In this document: positions 25,714 through 34,206 of the stretch, one piece after another
Position numbering within the stretch: position 1 is the first letter of the stretch
Layout of the letters: each line of letters begins with the position of its first letter
NCBI RefSeq assembly: GCF_036345915.1
Contig: NZ_CP107785.1
Coordinates: forward strand, 9,548,001-9,612,000
DNA from: Nocardia sp. NBC_00565
GTDB lineage: Bacteria > Actinomycetota > Actinomycetes > Mycobacteriales > Mycobacteriaceae
DNA: 64,000 bases
Reading direction: 5' to 3'
Made by a program: the position numbers and the translations under genes
Notes under the pieces: generated by a model
The model's database searches: none
What the model saw: the letters and a program-made list of their open reading frames with translations, nothing else
What the model was told of the DNA's origin: nothing

Positions 25714-28019
25714 CAAGAGGAACTTCTGGCAGTCGAGACGATATACAGAAATACCTACTGCCTACCAAGAACATACCCGCCGAGGTGCGCCGTAGATTCT
25801 CGCCGTATCACACCAAGTCCGCGCAAATTTCCGCAGTTGCGGATCTCGAAAGTGATGGGTGGCTAAAAGAAAAAGCATTGAAAACCACGGTCAAGATGAG
25901 AAAACCAAAGAGCGTGCATGAACGCCTTCTTGACCGCACCTGGGCAACATTCGCGAAGCTCGGCTTCACCTATATGAGCAATGATCTAGGGGCCACCCCT
26001 TGGCTGGTGGAAAACAGCCAACGCACTATCGAAATATTTGCGGCAGATGACGAGGTTGCACTCATTATCCTCTGTCGCTATTTCGACGAGAATAAAACAC
26101 AGAACTTTCGAGCCGACATTGAGTTCTTGCAAGATCGCCGCGATAAGATAATCGCCCGCGTGAGGGCGGAATTTCCAGGTCGCAAGATCAGGTTCATCCT
26201 GGCTGCCAGCAATTGTGACGTGACGGCCCAGACGCTGACTACTCTAGAAAACTCTCAGATTTCGTATATGGATGAGGATGTTCTGGATTACTATCGAGAG
26301 TTGACTGGACATCTCGGAAAGGCGGCCAAGTACCAATTACTCGGTAGTCTGTTTGCGAACCAGAAAATTCCCGAACTCGAGCAGCGCGTCTCTGCGATAG
26401 AGGCTCGCATGGGCGGTCATACCTATTACTCTTTTGTAATCGAGCCTGAACGGCTGCTGAAAATCGCCTATATTTTACATCGGACCAAGGCGAATCAAGG
26501 CCTGATGCCAACGTATCAGAGACTCATCCGTCGTCCGCGTCTTACGGCTATTTCTAAATCTGTTGAGGATGGAGGGTTCTTTCCCAATTGCTTGATCCTT
26601 AATATCGATTCCGGCAGGCGGGGTGGTGTCCGATTTGATATACAAAGCGGCCAGATACCCGGGGCGGCGAGTCGTACCGGGACTTTATATCTGCCTCAAA
26701 CATATCGTGCGGCCTATGTTATTGACGGGCAACACAGGTTGTACGGATACGCCAACTCGAAGCGGGCCAGGCAGGATCTCGTTCCAGTAGTTGCTTTTGT
26801 CGACCTCGACCGCGCAGAGCAGGTGCGGATATTTATGCAGATCAACGAGCATCAGCAGGCTGTGCCGAAGAATCTTCGCAATACTTTGAATGCCGATCTT
26901 CTATCCGATTCACCAAATCTTCGAGACAAGGTTCGTTCACTAGTACTTCAGGTAGCTCAACAGCTTGGCGAAACGAAATCATCTCCGTTGTATGGGCGGG
27001 TTCTGGTTGGTGAGAGTGTTCGGTCACCAGTTCGATGCATTACTATCGATGCAATCAAGCGAGGTATCGAACGCGCCAGTTATCTCGGCGTCTTCGGCAG
27101 ATCGGATGTGGTGCGGGCTGGGACCTTCTATCTCGGCACGAATGAACATACCGTTGAACGGCTGGTTGAATTTATTGAAATTTGCCTTGAGTATGTCAAG
27201 AATGGGCTCAGAAACCAGTGGGAGCTCGGAAGTGCCGAAGGCGGATTTGTATTCATAAATAATGGAATCGAGTCCTTGTTGAGGATATTTAGTGACGCGG
27301 TTGACCATGTAGTTGGCGAACGCGAGACATCGCCGTTCTCGATTGATCCATCGAAGGTGTTCGACGAAATTAAGTTTCTGCTCGACCCGATGATCAACCA
27401 CCTACAAGGGCTCTCTCCTGAGGAACGATTGGAGTATCGGAAGCAGTACGGTTCAGGTGGCAGTACTCGCTACTGGCGGCGACTGCAAATCGCTATTAAC
27501 AGTGAAGTTCCAGAATTCAATCCCCCAGGGCTCACTGATTATGTCAAAAACGAAACGAAACAGTTCAACAAAGAATCTGCCGACATGGTGAGAGAGCTTG
27601 AATATTTCCTTAAGGGCGACATTCGAAGCCGCCTTGAGGACGAATTCGGCGCCGAATGGTTCAGGCGGGGGGTGCCAAGAGCCGTTCAGGTCGATGCAGG
27701 GAAGATGGCTGTCGACAAGAATGTAGAACGGGATGCCGAGGACGAGGTGGAGCCCTGGGACTGCCTGTACCTTCTTGACTACCAGAATATTCTCACGCAT
27801 GATCACGCCAGGTGGACGAGTTTGTTTGAGAAACGGTACACGAGACCCGGTGACGAGCGGGCTCGTGGATCGTGGAAAGATCGAACGAAGTGGCTACAAA
27901 AGCTAAACTCCATTAGGAATGATGTCTTTCACGGAGGATCCGTGAAAGAAAGTGACTATGAATTTCTAATCACGTTGGTGACATGGCTTGTGGAAGGCAA
28001 GGTCGACAACGACCTGTAA
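25710..28019 (+). CDS. DGQHR-domain protein with nuclease-like N-terminus and HEPN-like C-terminus
   Basis: A 769-aa protein. Residues 70-210 resemble a restriction-endonuclease-fold domain, but where the fold usually shows an ExK pair this one reads ALIILCRYF, so the acidic and Lys residues are missing. VIDGQHRLYGY (residues 337-347) is the DGQHR motif, followed by IFMQINEHQQAVPKNLR, both typical of DndB/DpdB-like proteins. The C-terminus (about 680-769) is helical with RNDVFHGG; Arg736 and His741 form an RxxxxH motif as in HEPN RNases. It overlaps the adenine methyltransferase gene by 4 bases. The likely role is restriction or defence; the mechanism is inference. Confidence 0.85.
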   Translation: MTRGTSGSRDDIQKYLLPTKNIPAEVRRRFSPYHTKSAQISAVADLESDGWLKEKALKTTVKMRKPKSVHERLLDRTWATFAKLGFTYMSNDLGATPWLVENSQRTIEIFAADDEVALIILCRYFDENKTQNFRADIEFLQDRRDKIIARVRAEFPGRKIRFILAASNCDVTAQTLTTLENSQISYMDEDVLDYYRELTGHLGKAAKYQLLGSLFANQKIPELEQRVSAIEARMGGHTYYSFVIEPERLLKIAYILHRTKANQGLMPTYQRLIRRPRLTAISKSVEDGGFFPNCLILNIDSGRRGGVRFDIQSGQIPGAASRTGTLYLPQTYRAAYVIDGQHRLYGYANSKRARQDLVPVVAFVDLDRAEQVRIFMQINEHQQAVPKNLRNTLNADLLSDSPNLRDKVRSLVLQVAQQLGETKSSPLYGRVLVGESVRSPVRCITIDAIKRGIERASYLGVFGRSDVVRAGTFYLGTNEHTVERLVEFIEICLEYVKNGLRNQWELGSAEGGFVFINNGIESLLRIFSDAVDHVVGERETSPFSIDPSKVFDEIKFLLDPMINHLQGLSPEERLEYRKQYGSGGSTRYWRRLQIAINSEVPEFNPPGLTDYVKNETKQFNKESADMVRELEYFLKGDIRSRLEDEFGAEWFRRGVPRAVQVDAGKMAVDKNVERDAEDEVEPWDCLYLLDYQNILTHDHARWTSLFEKRYTRPGDERARGSWKDRTKWLQKLNSIRNDVFHGGSVKESDYEFLITLVTWLVEGKVDNDL

Positions 28020-28041
28020 CAGTCAGCGGCAACATGGAATT

Positions 28042-28062
28042 GCCCCGTTTTGAAACGGGGGC
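28042..28062 (+). terminator. hairpin after the methyltransferase/DGQHR operon
   Basis: CCCCGTTT and AAACGGGG (28043-28050 and 28053-28060) form an 8-bp stem with a TG loop, 23 bases after the stop. It lacks a T-run but is well placed to end the operon. Confidence 0.55.
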
Positions 28063-28400
28063 GCTCGTCTGAAGCCAGGGTTCTCATCCACCACCGCGTC
28101 CAGATCATCGGTGATCAAGACTGTACGGGTCGAAGGTCGTGGCGGCGTCCTTGTGCCCCAACTGACGCTGGGTCGCTTATCACGTTCGAATCATCAGCAA
28201 CGCGGCCGTGTGGCGTAGCCGGTGTAGCTTCAGATGCCCAGGGCACTCGGGATCCTTGGCCTGTGCCGCTTCACTGCCTTCGTCGACCAGTAGTGAGTCG
28301 TCGGCGTCGGCTGTAGCAGGGTGCCGTCACCGTGCGTCCGCAGCCGATCCGCCTGCCCCGTGCCGATGTGGTCGTTTCGCAACGCCAGACATGTGCTGCT
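28063..28400 (-). pseudogene. decayed tyrosine recombinase (phage-type integrase), C-terminal part
   Basis: Read on the minus strand, the DNA gives HLKLHRLRHTAALLMIRT, two stop codons, then ATQRQLGHKDAATTFDPYS in the same frame, and after a frameshift DDLDAVVDENPGFRR. These are the HxLRHT box, the LGHKDAATT segment and the Tyr region of a tyrosine integrase. In-frame stops and the shift show it is dead. The match upstream (to about 28400) is weaker. It marks an older integration event beside the methyltransferase operon. Confidence 0.75.
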
Positions 28401-28575
28401 TGAGACTTTGGAATCCGCAGCCCGCCTAGAGTTTCGCGCCGACGTCGTGTTTGAGACCGCAGGCCCGCCACCAAAAAGCGGGCCACGCCATGGGCTGAAC
28501 TCGCGCAAGACCCGCGGCACCAGTCGCTCCACGTCCAATACAAACTGCGGGGTAGTCCGCGGCAGGAGAGAATCA

Positions 28576-29397
28576 ATGAGCAGCATATGCCCGATGGGCG
28601 AAGACATGCCTGCAACCTGCGAGCTGTTACGTTGGGCTGCAAACAATTTCGACGACTCGTGCCGGAGCATCGGCGTCGACCCGGATGACGACGAGCAGGT
28701 GCTGTCGGCCGCAGCGGCCGGGCTCGTGCAAATGGTATGGCGCAATGACAGCGAAACCGAGAACATTCATTGTGCTGGCCGCGGCCTCGACGACCTTGTC
28801 ATGTTCGCCGAATCCACCGACCTGCACCACCACGCTCTCGACGTCATGTACGGGGCCAAGTCTCTGCTGCAGTTCGAAGAGCATCTGCTCGACCGGAAAC
28901 GTCCCTGGGGCGGCACCGACAAAACACTCGCTCAGATGGGCCGCGGGCACCTCCGCGAATTCGACAAGCAGATCCGCCGCAACATCAACCTCGCGCTTGC
29001 ACTCACCGAACACACCTGCATCTACGACGTTAACGACGACCTGCCGAGCACGCTCGTGGTGTACATCCTCGCCGACACTCCGCTTTCGACGTCCCGCCCA
29101 CATAACGACCACTTCGGACTGCCTGGTTGGGAGGTCGTCGTGCAGAGGATCGGCATCCTTCTCGCCGACCCCAACCACCCGAACTGGCCGCAGACTGGAA
29201 GCGACTACGGGGCACACGCTATCGCCACCATGCCCGCGGGCACCACTATCACCGAATTGCAGGACACGCTCCGGAGACAACCCTCCCAACTGCCCGCCGA
29301 CGTCCTCGACTGGGTGTCCAACACCTTCTTCTGGTGCGCCGGACCCGCGTCCAACAGTCTCTGGTGGGACGGCATCAAATCCACCAAAACCGATTGA
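28576..29397 (+). CDS. unknown 273-aa protein
   Basis: ATG 28576 is preceded by GGCAGGAGAGAATCA, a good ribosome site; a longer upstream frame is spurious. The product is soluble and acidic, rich in His, Asp and Trp, with a helical first half (for example ALDVMYGAKSLLQFEEHLLD) and no motif I recognise. It lies 9 bases before another unknown gene and probably forms an operon with it. Being beside a defence-like operon and a dead integrase, it belongs to the accessory region. Confidence 0.7.
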   Translation: MSSICPMGEDMPATCELLRWAANNFDDSCRSIGVDPDDDEQVLSAAAAGLVQMVWRNDSETENIHCAGRGLDDLVMFAESTDLHHHALDVMYGAKSLLQFEEHLLDRKRPWGGTDKTLAQMGRGHLREFDKQIRRNINLALALTEHTCIYDVNDDLPSTLVVYILADTPLSTSRPHNDHFGLPGWEVVVQRIGILLADPNHPNWPQTGSDYGAHAIATMPAGTTITELQDTLRRQPSQLPADVLDWVSNTFFWCAGPASNSLWWDGIKSTKTD

Positions 29398-29406
29398 GAA
29401 GAGAAC

Positions 29407-29898
29407 ATGAGGAAGAAATCGACCTCTCCGCACATGAGCACCTTCGCCAGCGAATTGCGTACCACCTACGACCGCGCCTTGGCCCGGGGCGAAGAGAACC
29501 CGTGGATCGCGGTCGCCGAGTCGGTGCACCTCGCCTGGGGCATGGCGACCCGTGGCACCGGCCCGGTGTGGACCGAATGGACGGTCGCGCAGGAAATGAC
29601 CGAGCCGGACTATGTGCACTGGGAATCGAATCCGATCACGCTCTCCTACACCAAGGGCGGGAAGCCGCGGAGGGCTCGCGCGGAGATCACCTATTTGAGT
29701 CCGGAGTACTGCGACGAGCTCAATGCGAAGTACAACTATCCGGGCAAGATCCCTCATGAGCCCGGCTACGAGGTGGAGGTTCGGATGCCGAATTCCGAGC
29801 CCTTGAAGCGGCTTGAGGCAACGTTCGAGGGCGCGAAGCGCGCCGCCGAATACCTGGCGGTTGAGGCTGGATTGAGCGCGGATATGGCGATCGACTGA
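29407..29898 (+). CDS. unknown 163-aa protein, partner of the preceding gene
   Basis: ATG 29407 lies 9 bases after the previous stop, with AGAAGAGAAC before it. The product has a helical N-terminus (TFASELRTTYDRALARG), a middle with several beta-like segments (NPITLSYTKGGKPRRARAEI) and a helical tail. No family recognised. Pairing of two unknown genes of this size is compatible with an effector/partner pair, but nothing proves it. The 3' flank carries copy 1 of the dispersed repeat. Confidence 0.65.
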   Translation: MRKKSTSPHMSTFASELRTTYDRALARGEENPWIAVAESVHLAWGMATRGTGPVWTEWTVAQEMTEPDYVHWESNPITLSYTKGGKPRRARAEITYLSPEYCDELNAKYNYPGKIPHEPGYEVEVRMPNSEPLKRLEATFEGAKRAAEYLAVEAGLSADMAID

Positions 29899-30000
29899 CT
29901 CTCCTCTGAATGGAGCAACTCGACATGTGGGAACCAGGCAGGATTGCCCTCCGTTCCCCATCGCACGCGGCCGTCAGCGATCACCACCCACTGACTCGCG

Positions 30001-30344
30001 GCGGGTACCCACGGGCTTGATCCGAATCTCCGGCCCGTCCGCGGTCAGGGTGTTCGGGTTGTGGAGCGTTAGGCCCACTGAATGACAAATCCGCAGGTCA
30101 ACGGCCTGCGGATTCTTTGCGTTTGTGTAGTAATCCGAACCATTTCGGTTCTGTAGCGGGCACGGCCCGGGGCAGAGCGGCATGTCGTGTAGAGCTTCCG
30201 GATGGGCTTGTGGCTGTCTGCTCGCTATCGATGGTGTCGGCGTCGGCGCAACCGGTGCAGAGGGGTGCTGGTGCAACTGCGTCGTCGGGGGCGGTCAGGC
30301 CGTACATGCTCGTCCTGGCGCACTGGCTATACCTGCAACGAGTG
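30001..30344. repeat. dispersed repeat, copy 1 (long form)
   Basis: About 340 bases related along most of their length to 39257-39575, and over 70 bases to 33690-33762. It contains a hairpin (ATCCGCAGG at 30089-30097 with CCTGCGGAT at 30105-30113) and, on the minus strand, a small frame from GTG 30078 to 29974 (34 aa, VGLTLHNPNTLTADGP at its start). The same frame begins identically in copies 2 and 3, with several differences at silent positions. It starts about 100 bases 3' of a plus-strand gene. Confidence 0.7.
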
Positions 30345-30381
30345 AGCGGTAATGCCGATTTCAGGATGCCACTCTGCTTAG

Positions 30382-31176
30382 CTAAGGGAGGATGGAATCT
30401 ATGTAGCCGCCGTCGACTCGAAGGGCGCCGCCTGTCGTGGCCGACGCGAATTCCGAGCTCAGGTAAACGATCATGGCCGCGATCTCGGTCGGCTCGATCA
30501 GACGTTGGATCAGCGAGTGTGGACGATGGTCCATCATGAATTGGTGTTCGGCCTGATCCCACGGCAATTCCTCGCCCACCAACTCGTGGACGAAATCCTC
30601 GACGCCAGGCGTGTGTGTCGGCCCTGCCATCACCGAGTTGACGGTGACGCCGGTGCCCGCCGCCGCTTTCGCGTAACCACGGGTGACCGCCAACAAGGCA
30701 GTCTTCGTAGTGCCGTAATGAACCATCTCGATTGGAGTCACGACCGCTGAGTCGCTGGCGATGTTCATCACTCGCCCGAACCCGCGGTCCATCATTCCTG
30801 GCAAGTACATTCGGATCAGCCGCACCGCGGACAGGACGTTGACCTCGAAGTAGCGCCGCCATTCGTCGTCCTCGATCTCGAGCACCGGCTTGGCGCCGAA
30901 GATGCCGAGGTTGTTGACGAGAATGTCGAGATCGTTGACCTGCTCGCGCAGCGTCGCCGCACCGTCTGCCGAGGCGAGATCGGTTGCCACGGCAGTAACC
31001 TCGGCGCCCCGCACTTCGCTCGTGATGCTCGCGCGGGCTCGCTCGGTCTTGTCGCGGTCCCGTCCGTTGACCACCACCGATGCCCCCGCACGGGCCAGTT
31101 CTGTCGCAATAGCCAACCCGATACCCTGACTGGATCCTGATACCAATGCGCGTCGTCCGGAAAGGTCTATGTGCAT
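30382..31176 (-). CDS. short-chain dehydrogenase/reductase
   Basis: A 264-aa classical SDR. Cofactor motif SGSSQGIGLAIA (TGxxxGxG type), NNLGIFG, and the catalytic Tyr/Lys pair in HYGTTKTALLAV are present, with IASDSAV supplying the Ser. The C-terminus ALRVDGGYIDSILP is typical of FabG-like and glucose-dehydrogenase-like members. ATG 31176 is used; the upstream frame adds a basic leader without a ribosome site. It stands alone on the minus strand, facing away from the FAD oxidoreductase/ECF41 unit. Substrate unknown. Confidence 0.9.
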   Translation of the reverse strand: MHIDLSGRRALVSGSSQGIGLAIATELARAGASVVVNGRDRDKTERARASITSEVRGAEVTAVATDLASADGAATLREQVNDLDILVNNLGIFGAKPVLEIEDDEWRRYFEVNVLSAVRLIRMYLPGMMDRGFGRVMNIASDSAVVTPIEMVHYGTTKTALLAVTRGYAKAAAGTGVTVNSVMAGPTHTPGVEDFVHELVGEELPWDQAEHQFMMDHRPHSLIQRLIEPTEIAAMIVYLSSEFASATTGGALRVDGGYIDSILP

Positions 31177-31421
31177 CGCACCATCGTGCCGCAGCTCTCG
31201 GATGTGGAGTTTCCGCCACGCCCGAATCGGCAAACTCGACCAGCGGAGAGGGCAAACATGGCGACGCCGAACTGTGCCCGGCGGTGCGGCTCAAGACATC
31301 CGGTATTGCCAATTTGCGTGCACTGCGCCTTGTCCCGGTCTGCAACCCTGGCGGTGCGGGCCACGAACATGATGTGTGTCACTTCGTGTCAGATCCGGGG
31401 GGTGTGGCGTGTCTTGAGGGC

Positions 31422-32615
31422 ATGACTGATTTCAACGCCATTACCAAGGTGGTCGTGATCGGCGGCGGCTACGCCGGTGCGGTAGCGGCCAATCGGCTGC
31501 GTCTGCGTCGCGATATCGAGATCACGCTGGTCAATCCGCGCCCGCAGTTCGTCGAGCGGATGCGGTTGCACCAGTTCGTGGCCGGTACCCACGAGGCCGC
31601 TATCGGCTACGACACGCTGCTCGGCGCGGGGGTGCGGTTGGTCGTGGATCGTGCTGTCCGCATCGATATCGCTGCTCGCAGGGTGGAACTGGGTTCGGGG
31701 CGCACGCTCGGGTACGACTATGTGGTCTACGCGGTCGGCAGCACCGCCGCGGTGCCCGCGTCGGTGCCCGGTGCCACCGAATTCGCCTATCCGATCGCTG
31801 AATTCGAACACGCCCAGCGGCTGCGCGCGGCCTTGGCGGACGTGCCCGCTCAGGCGCCGATTGTCGTCGTCGGCGGCGGGCTCACCGGCATCGAGACCGC
31901 CGCCGAACTCGTGGAGCAGGGCCGTACCGTGACACTGGTGGGTGGCGGTAAGTTGGCGGCGAACTTCTCGAATCCGGCCCGGTGGTCGGTGTCGAAGTGG
32001 TTGTCCGAGAATGGAGTAGAGGTGCGCGAGCGAGCGCGGGTGCGCGAGGTGCGGCGCGACGGGGTCGTCTTGGCCGACGGCGATGTGCTGCCCGGTGCGA
32101 TCACGATCTGGACCGCCGGATTCGGGGTGCCCGAGCTGGCTGCACGCAGCGGGCTCCGCACCGACGAGCTCGGCCGGTTGCTGACCGACGAGACGCTGAC
32201 CAGTATCGACGACGATCGCATCGTCGCGGCCGGGGACGCGGTCGCGCCCTCGGGCCGTCCGTTGCGGATGAGCTGCTATGCCGCCCAACCGTTGGGCGCC
32301 CAGGCCGCCGCCAATGTGCTGGCCTGCATCGCTGGGGACGAACCCGCCGTGCTGGACGTGGCCTTCACCGCATGCACCGTCGGTTTGGGGCGCCGCGCGG
32401 GTGCGATGCAGTTCAGCCGGCGCGACGACGCACCCGTGCCGATGTACATCGGCGGGCGGGCGGCCGGGTGGATCAAGGAGCGGGTGGGTCTCGCGGGTCC
32501 GATCGGGACCATTCGCAAGGAGGCCCGCAAGCCCGGCGCGATCCCGAACTTCATGGGCTTGGGCAGGCGCAAGGATTTGAGCGCAGCCGGGCCGCAGGGG
32601 GTCCCGCAGCCATGA
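31422..32615 (+). CDS. FAD/NAD(P)-dependent oxidoreductase (type II NADH dehydrogenase-like)
   Basis: A 397-aa flavoprotein of the pyridine nucleotide-disulfide oxidoreductase class. The first dinucleotide site is VVVIGGGYAGAVAANRL, the second PIVVVGGGLTGIETAAEL, and the FAD-closing motif is DDRIVAAGDAVAP. It lacks a redox-active CxxxxC pair, as in NDH-2. ATG 31422 follows TTGAGGGC. Its stop overlaps the start of the ECF41-type sigma factor gene (ATGA), so the pair is translationally coupled. ECF41 factors usually sit beside such a redox partner; here it may generate or sense the signal. Confidence 0.9.
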   Translation: MTDFNAITKVVVIGGGYAGAVAANRLRLRRDIEITLVNPRPQFVERMRLHQFVAGTHEAAIGYDTLLGAGVRLVVDRAVRIDIAARRVELGSGRTLGYDYVVYAVGSTAAVPASVPGATEFAYPIAEFEHAQRLRAALADVPAQAPIVVVGGGLTGIETAAELVEQGRTVTLVGGGKLAANFSNPARWSVSKWLSENGVEVRERARVREVRRDGVVLADGDVLPGAITIWTAGFGVPELAARSGLRTDELGRLLTDETLTSIDDDRIVAAGDAVAPSGRPLRMSCYAAQPLGAQAAANVLACIAGDEPAVLDVAFTACTVGLGRRAGAMQFSRRDDAPVPMYIGGRAAGWIKERVGLAGPIGTIRKEARKPGAIPNFMGLGRRKDLSAAGPQGVPQP

Positions 32616-33532
32616 CCTCGACCGATGAGCCCACCGAGTGTTTCGTCCACCTGCGGCCACTGCTGTTCACCATCGCCTACGAAATCCTGGGCTCGGCAAC
32701 CGAAGCCGACGACGTGCTCCAGGACAGCTATCTACGGTGGCGGCGGGTGGACCTGGCCACGGTCCGGGACACGAAGTCTTATCTGGCCAAGCTCGTCACG
32801 CGGCAGGCGCTGAATACGTTGCGGGCCAGCGCCAGTCGCCGCGAGGATTACGTCGGTCCGTGGCTACCCGAGCCGCTGCTGCTCACCGACGGCGACGCCT
32901 CGAGCGATGTGGTACTCACCGAATCGGTCTCGATGGGAATGCTGGTGGTGCTGGAAACGCTCACCCCCACCGAGCGGGCGGTCTTCGTGCTGCGTGAGGT
33001 CTTCGGCTTCGACTACGACGAGATCGCATCCGCAACAGGCAAATCCGTCGATACCGTGCATCAGACGGCCCGCCGCGCCCGCAACCACGTGCAAGCCCGG
33101 CGCAAGCGGTACGGCCCCGTCGACACCGCCCGAACCGCCGCGGTCACCGAACGATTCATCACCGCCGCGAACACCGGGGACATGGACGGCTTGTTGTCGC
33201 TGCTCGCGCCCGATATTACCTGGACCACCGACAGCGGCGGCAAGGTGACCGCGCTGCCGGAACTGGTCATGGTCGGCGCCGAGCGGGTGGGCGCGACTCT
33301 CATGGCGGTCTTCCGATACGCGCAGCGGCGACCGCAGGTACGCATCGAGACAATGAACTGCAACAGCCAACCAGCACTCGCGTGCTACGTCGACGACAAA
33401 CTGGAAGCCCTCCTCGTCTTCGACATCGCCGACGACAAGATCATCAACGGCTACGGCATCCGCAACCCCGACAAACTGGCCGCCGTCGGAATCCCCCGCG
33501 CAATCAGTCGCACCGAAACACCCACGGCGTAG
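32612..33532 (+). CDS. ECF sigma factor, SigJ/ECF41 type, with SnoaL-like C-terminal domain
   Basis: A 306-aa protein. Region 2 (LLFTIAYEILGSATEADDVLQDSYLRWRRVD) and region 4 (TPTERAVFVLREVFGFDYDEIA) lie in the first 180 residues. A SnoaL/NTF2-like domain of about 120 residues follows, containing WTTDSGGKV, close to the DGGGK-type motif of ECF41 proteins, in which this domain modulates activity in place of an anti-sigma factor. ATG 32612 overlaps the oxidoreductase stop. The likely regulon is its own operon. The family call is firm; the signal is unknown. Confidence 0.92.
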   Translation: MTSTDEPTECFVHLRPLLFTIAYEILGSATEADDVLQDSYLRWRRVDLATVRDTKSYLAKLVTRQALNTLRASASRREDYVGPWLPEPLLLTDGDASSDVVLTESVSMGMLVVLETLTPTERAVFVLREVFGFDYDEIASATGKSVDTVHQTARRARNHVQARRKRYGPVDTARTAAVTERFITAANTGDMDGLLSLLAPDITWTTDSGGKVTALPELVMVGAERVGATLMAVFRYAQRRPQVRIETMNCNSQPALACYVDDKLEALLVFDIADDKIINGYGIRNPDKLAAVGIPRAISRTETPTA

Positions 33533-33565
33533 CCCCTACCCCGCACGCGGTGCCGACATCCCATA

Positions 33566-33762
33566 ATGCCGCATACCGGGCGAGCTGACGGTTGGGGTGT
33601 ACGCGGTGGTCTCCGATGTACCAGCGGAGCGCCGATCGCCGACAGTTCGGTGAAATCAGCACTTCAAGCCATGGTTTTCACCTGCCGAGCGCCTACCGGC
33701 CTGATCGGAATGGCTGGCCCTTCGACCGTCAGAGTGTTCGGGTTGTGCAGCGTTAGGCCCAC
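33566..33762. repeat. dispersed repeat, copy 2
   Basis: 197 bases nearly identical to 39137-39334 (one single-base length difference and a few substitutions). It starts 34 bases 3' of the ECF41 gene. The minus strand holds a small frame from GTG 33762 to 33664 (32 aa, VGLTLHNPNTLTVEGPAIPI at its start). A terminator follows directly. Confidence 0.8.
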
Positions 33763-33765
33763 GGG

Positions 33766-33797
33766 AGGGCCTGGTCCTAAAGGACCGGGCCTCTTTT
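33766..33797. terminator. rho-independent terminator
   Basis: GGTCCT (33773-33778) pairs with AGGACC (33781-33786), the stem extending outward with G-C and G-T pairs to about 33766/33793, followed by TTTT at 33794-33797. It is the only hairpin in this region with a clear T-run in the plus direction and would end the oxidoreductase/sigma transcript. Confidence 0.75.
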
Positions 33798-34206
33798 CTA
33801 TGGAGCCGAGGTGTCGTAGCCATCGGCCTGGGGTGCGATTTCCATTTCGCAGAGGAGTGCGTCGGGTCGAAATTAGCTTCACTGTCCGGTCGGGTGATGA
33901 GTACTCTCAGTTCCTGTGACGGTTAACGATCCTGGGGTTTGCAGCCATTCTCTAGTCACAATGCAGGTCAACTTGTTGATCTCATTCGGACATGAGGGTA
34001 ATTCAGGCTCGCCGGAACGTCAGTTCCGTGAGTGGCTCGCCTTTCGCTCGTTCGATGACCGAAACCAGCAGCAGGCCGCACGTCTTCGGCTCGCGTCGAC
34101 GAGTGACGATTGGCTCCTGGATTCGCCGCCGTTCCGAGGCGGCACCTGCTGGACTTCATCGACGCAGCCGGTTTGAGTAATTCCCGCATTTCGATTAGGA
34201 CATAGA
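33798..34206. other. gene-free stretch before the PIN gene
   Basis: About 400 bases with mixed G+C. One 86-codon plus-strand frame is open (33916-34176) but has no clear ribosome site or recognisable motif. The last 60 bases fall to low G+C and probably hold the promoter of the PIN-domain gene. Confidence 0.4.
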
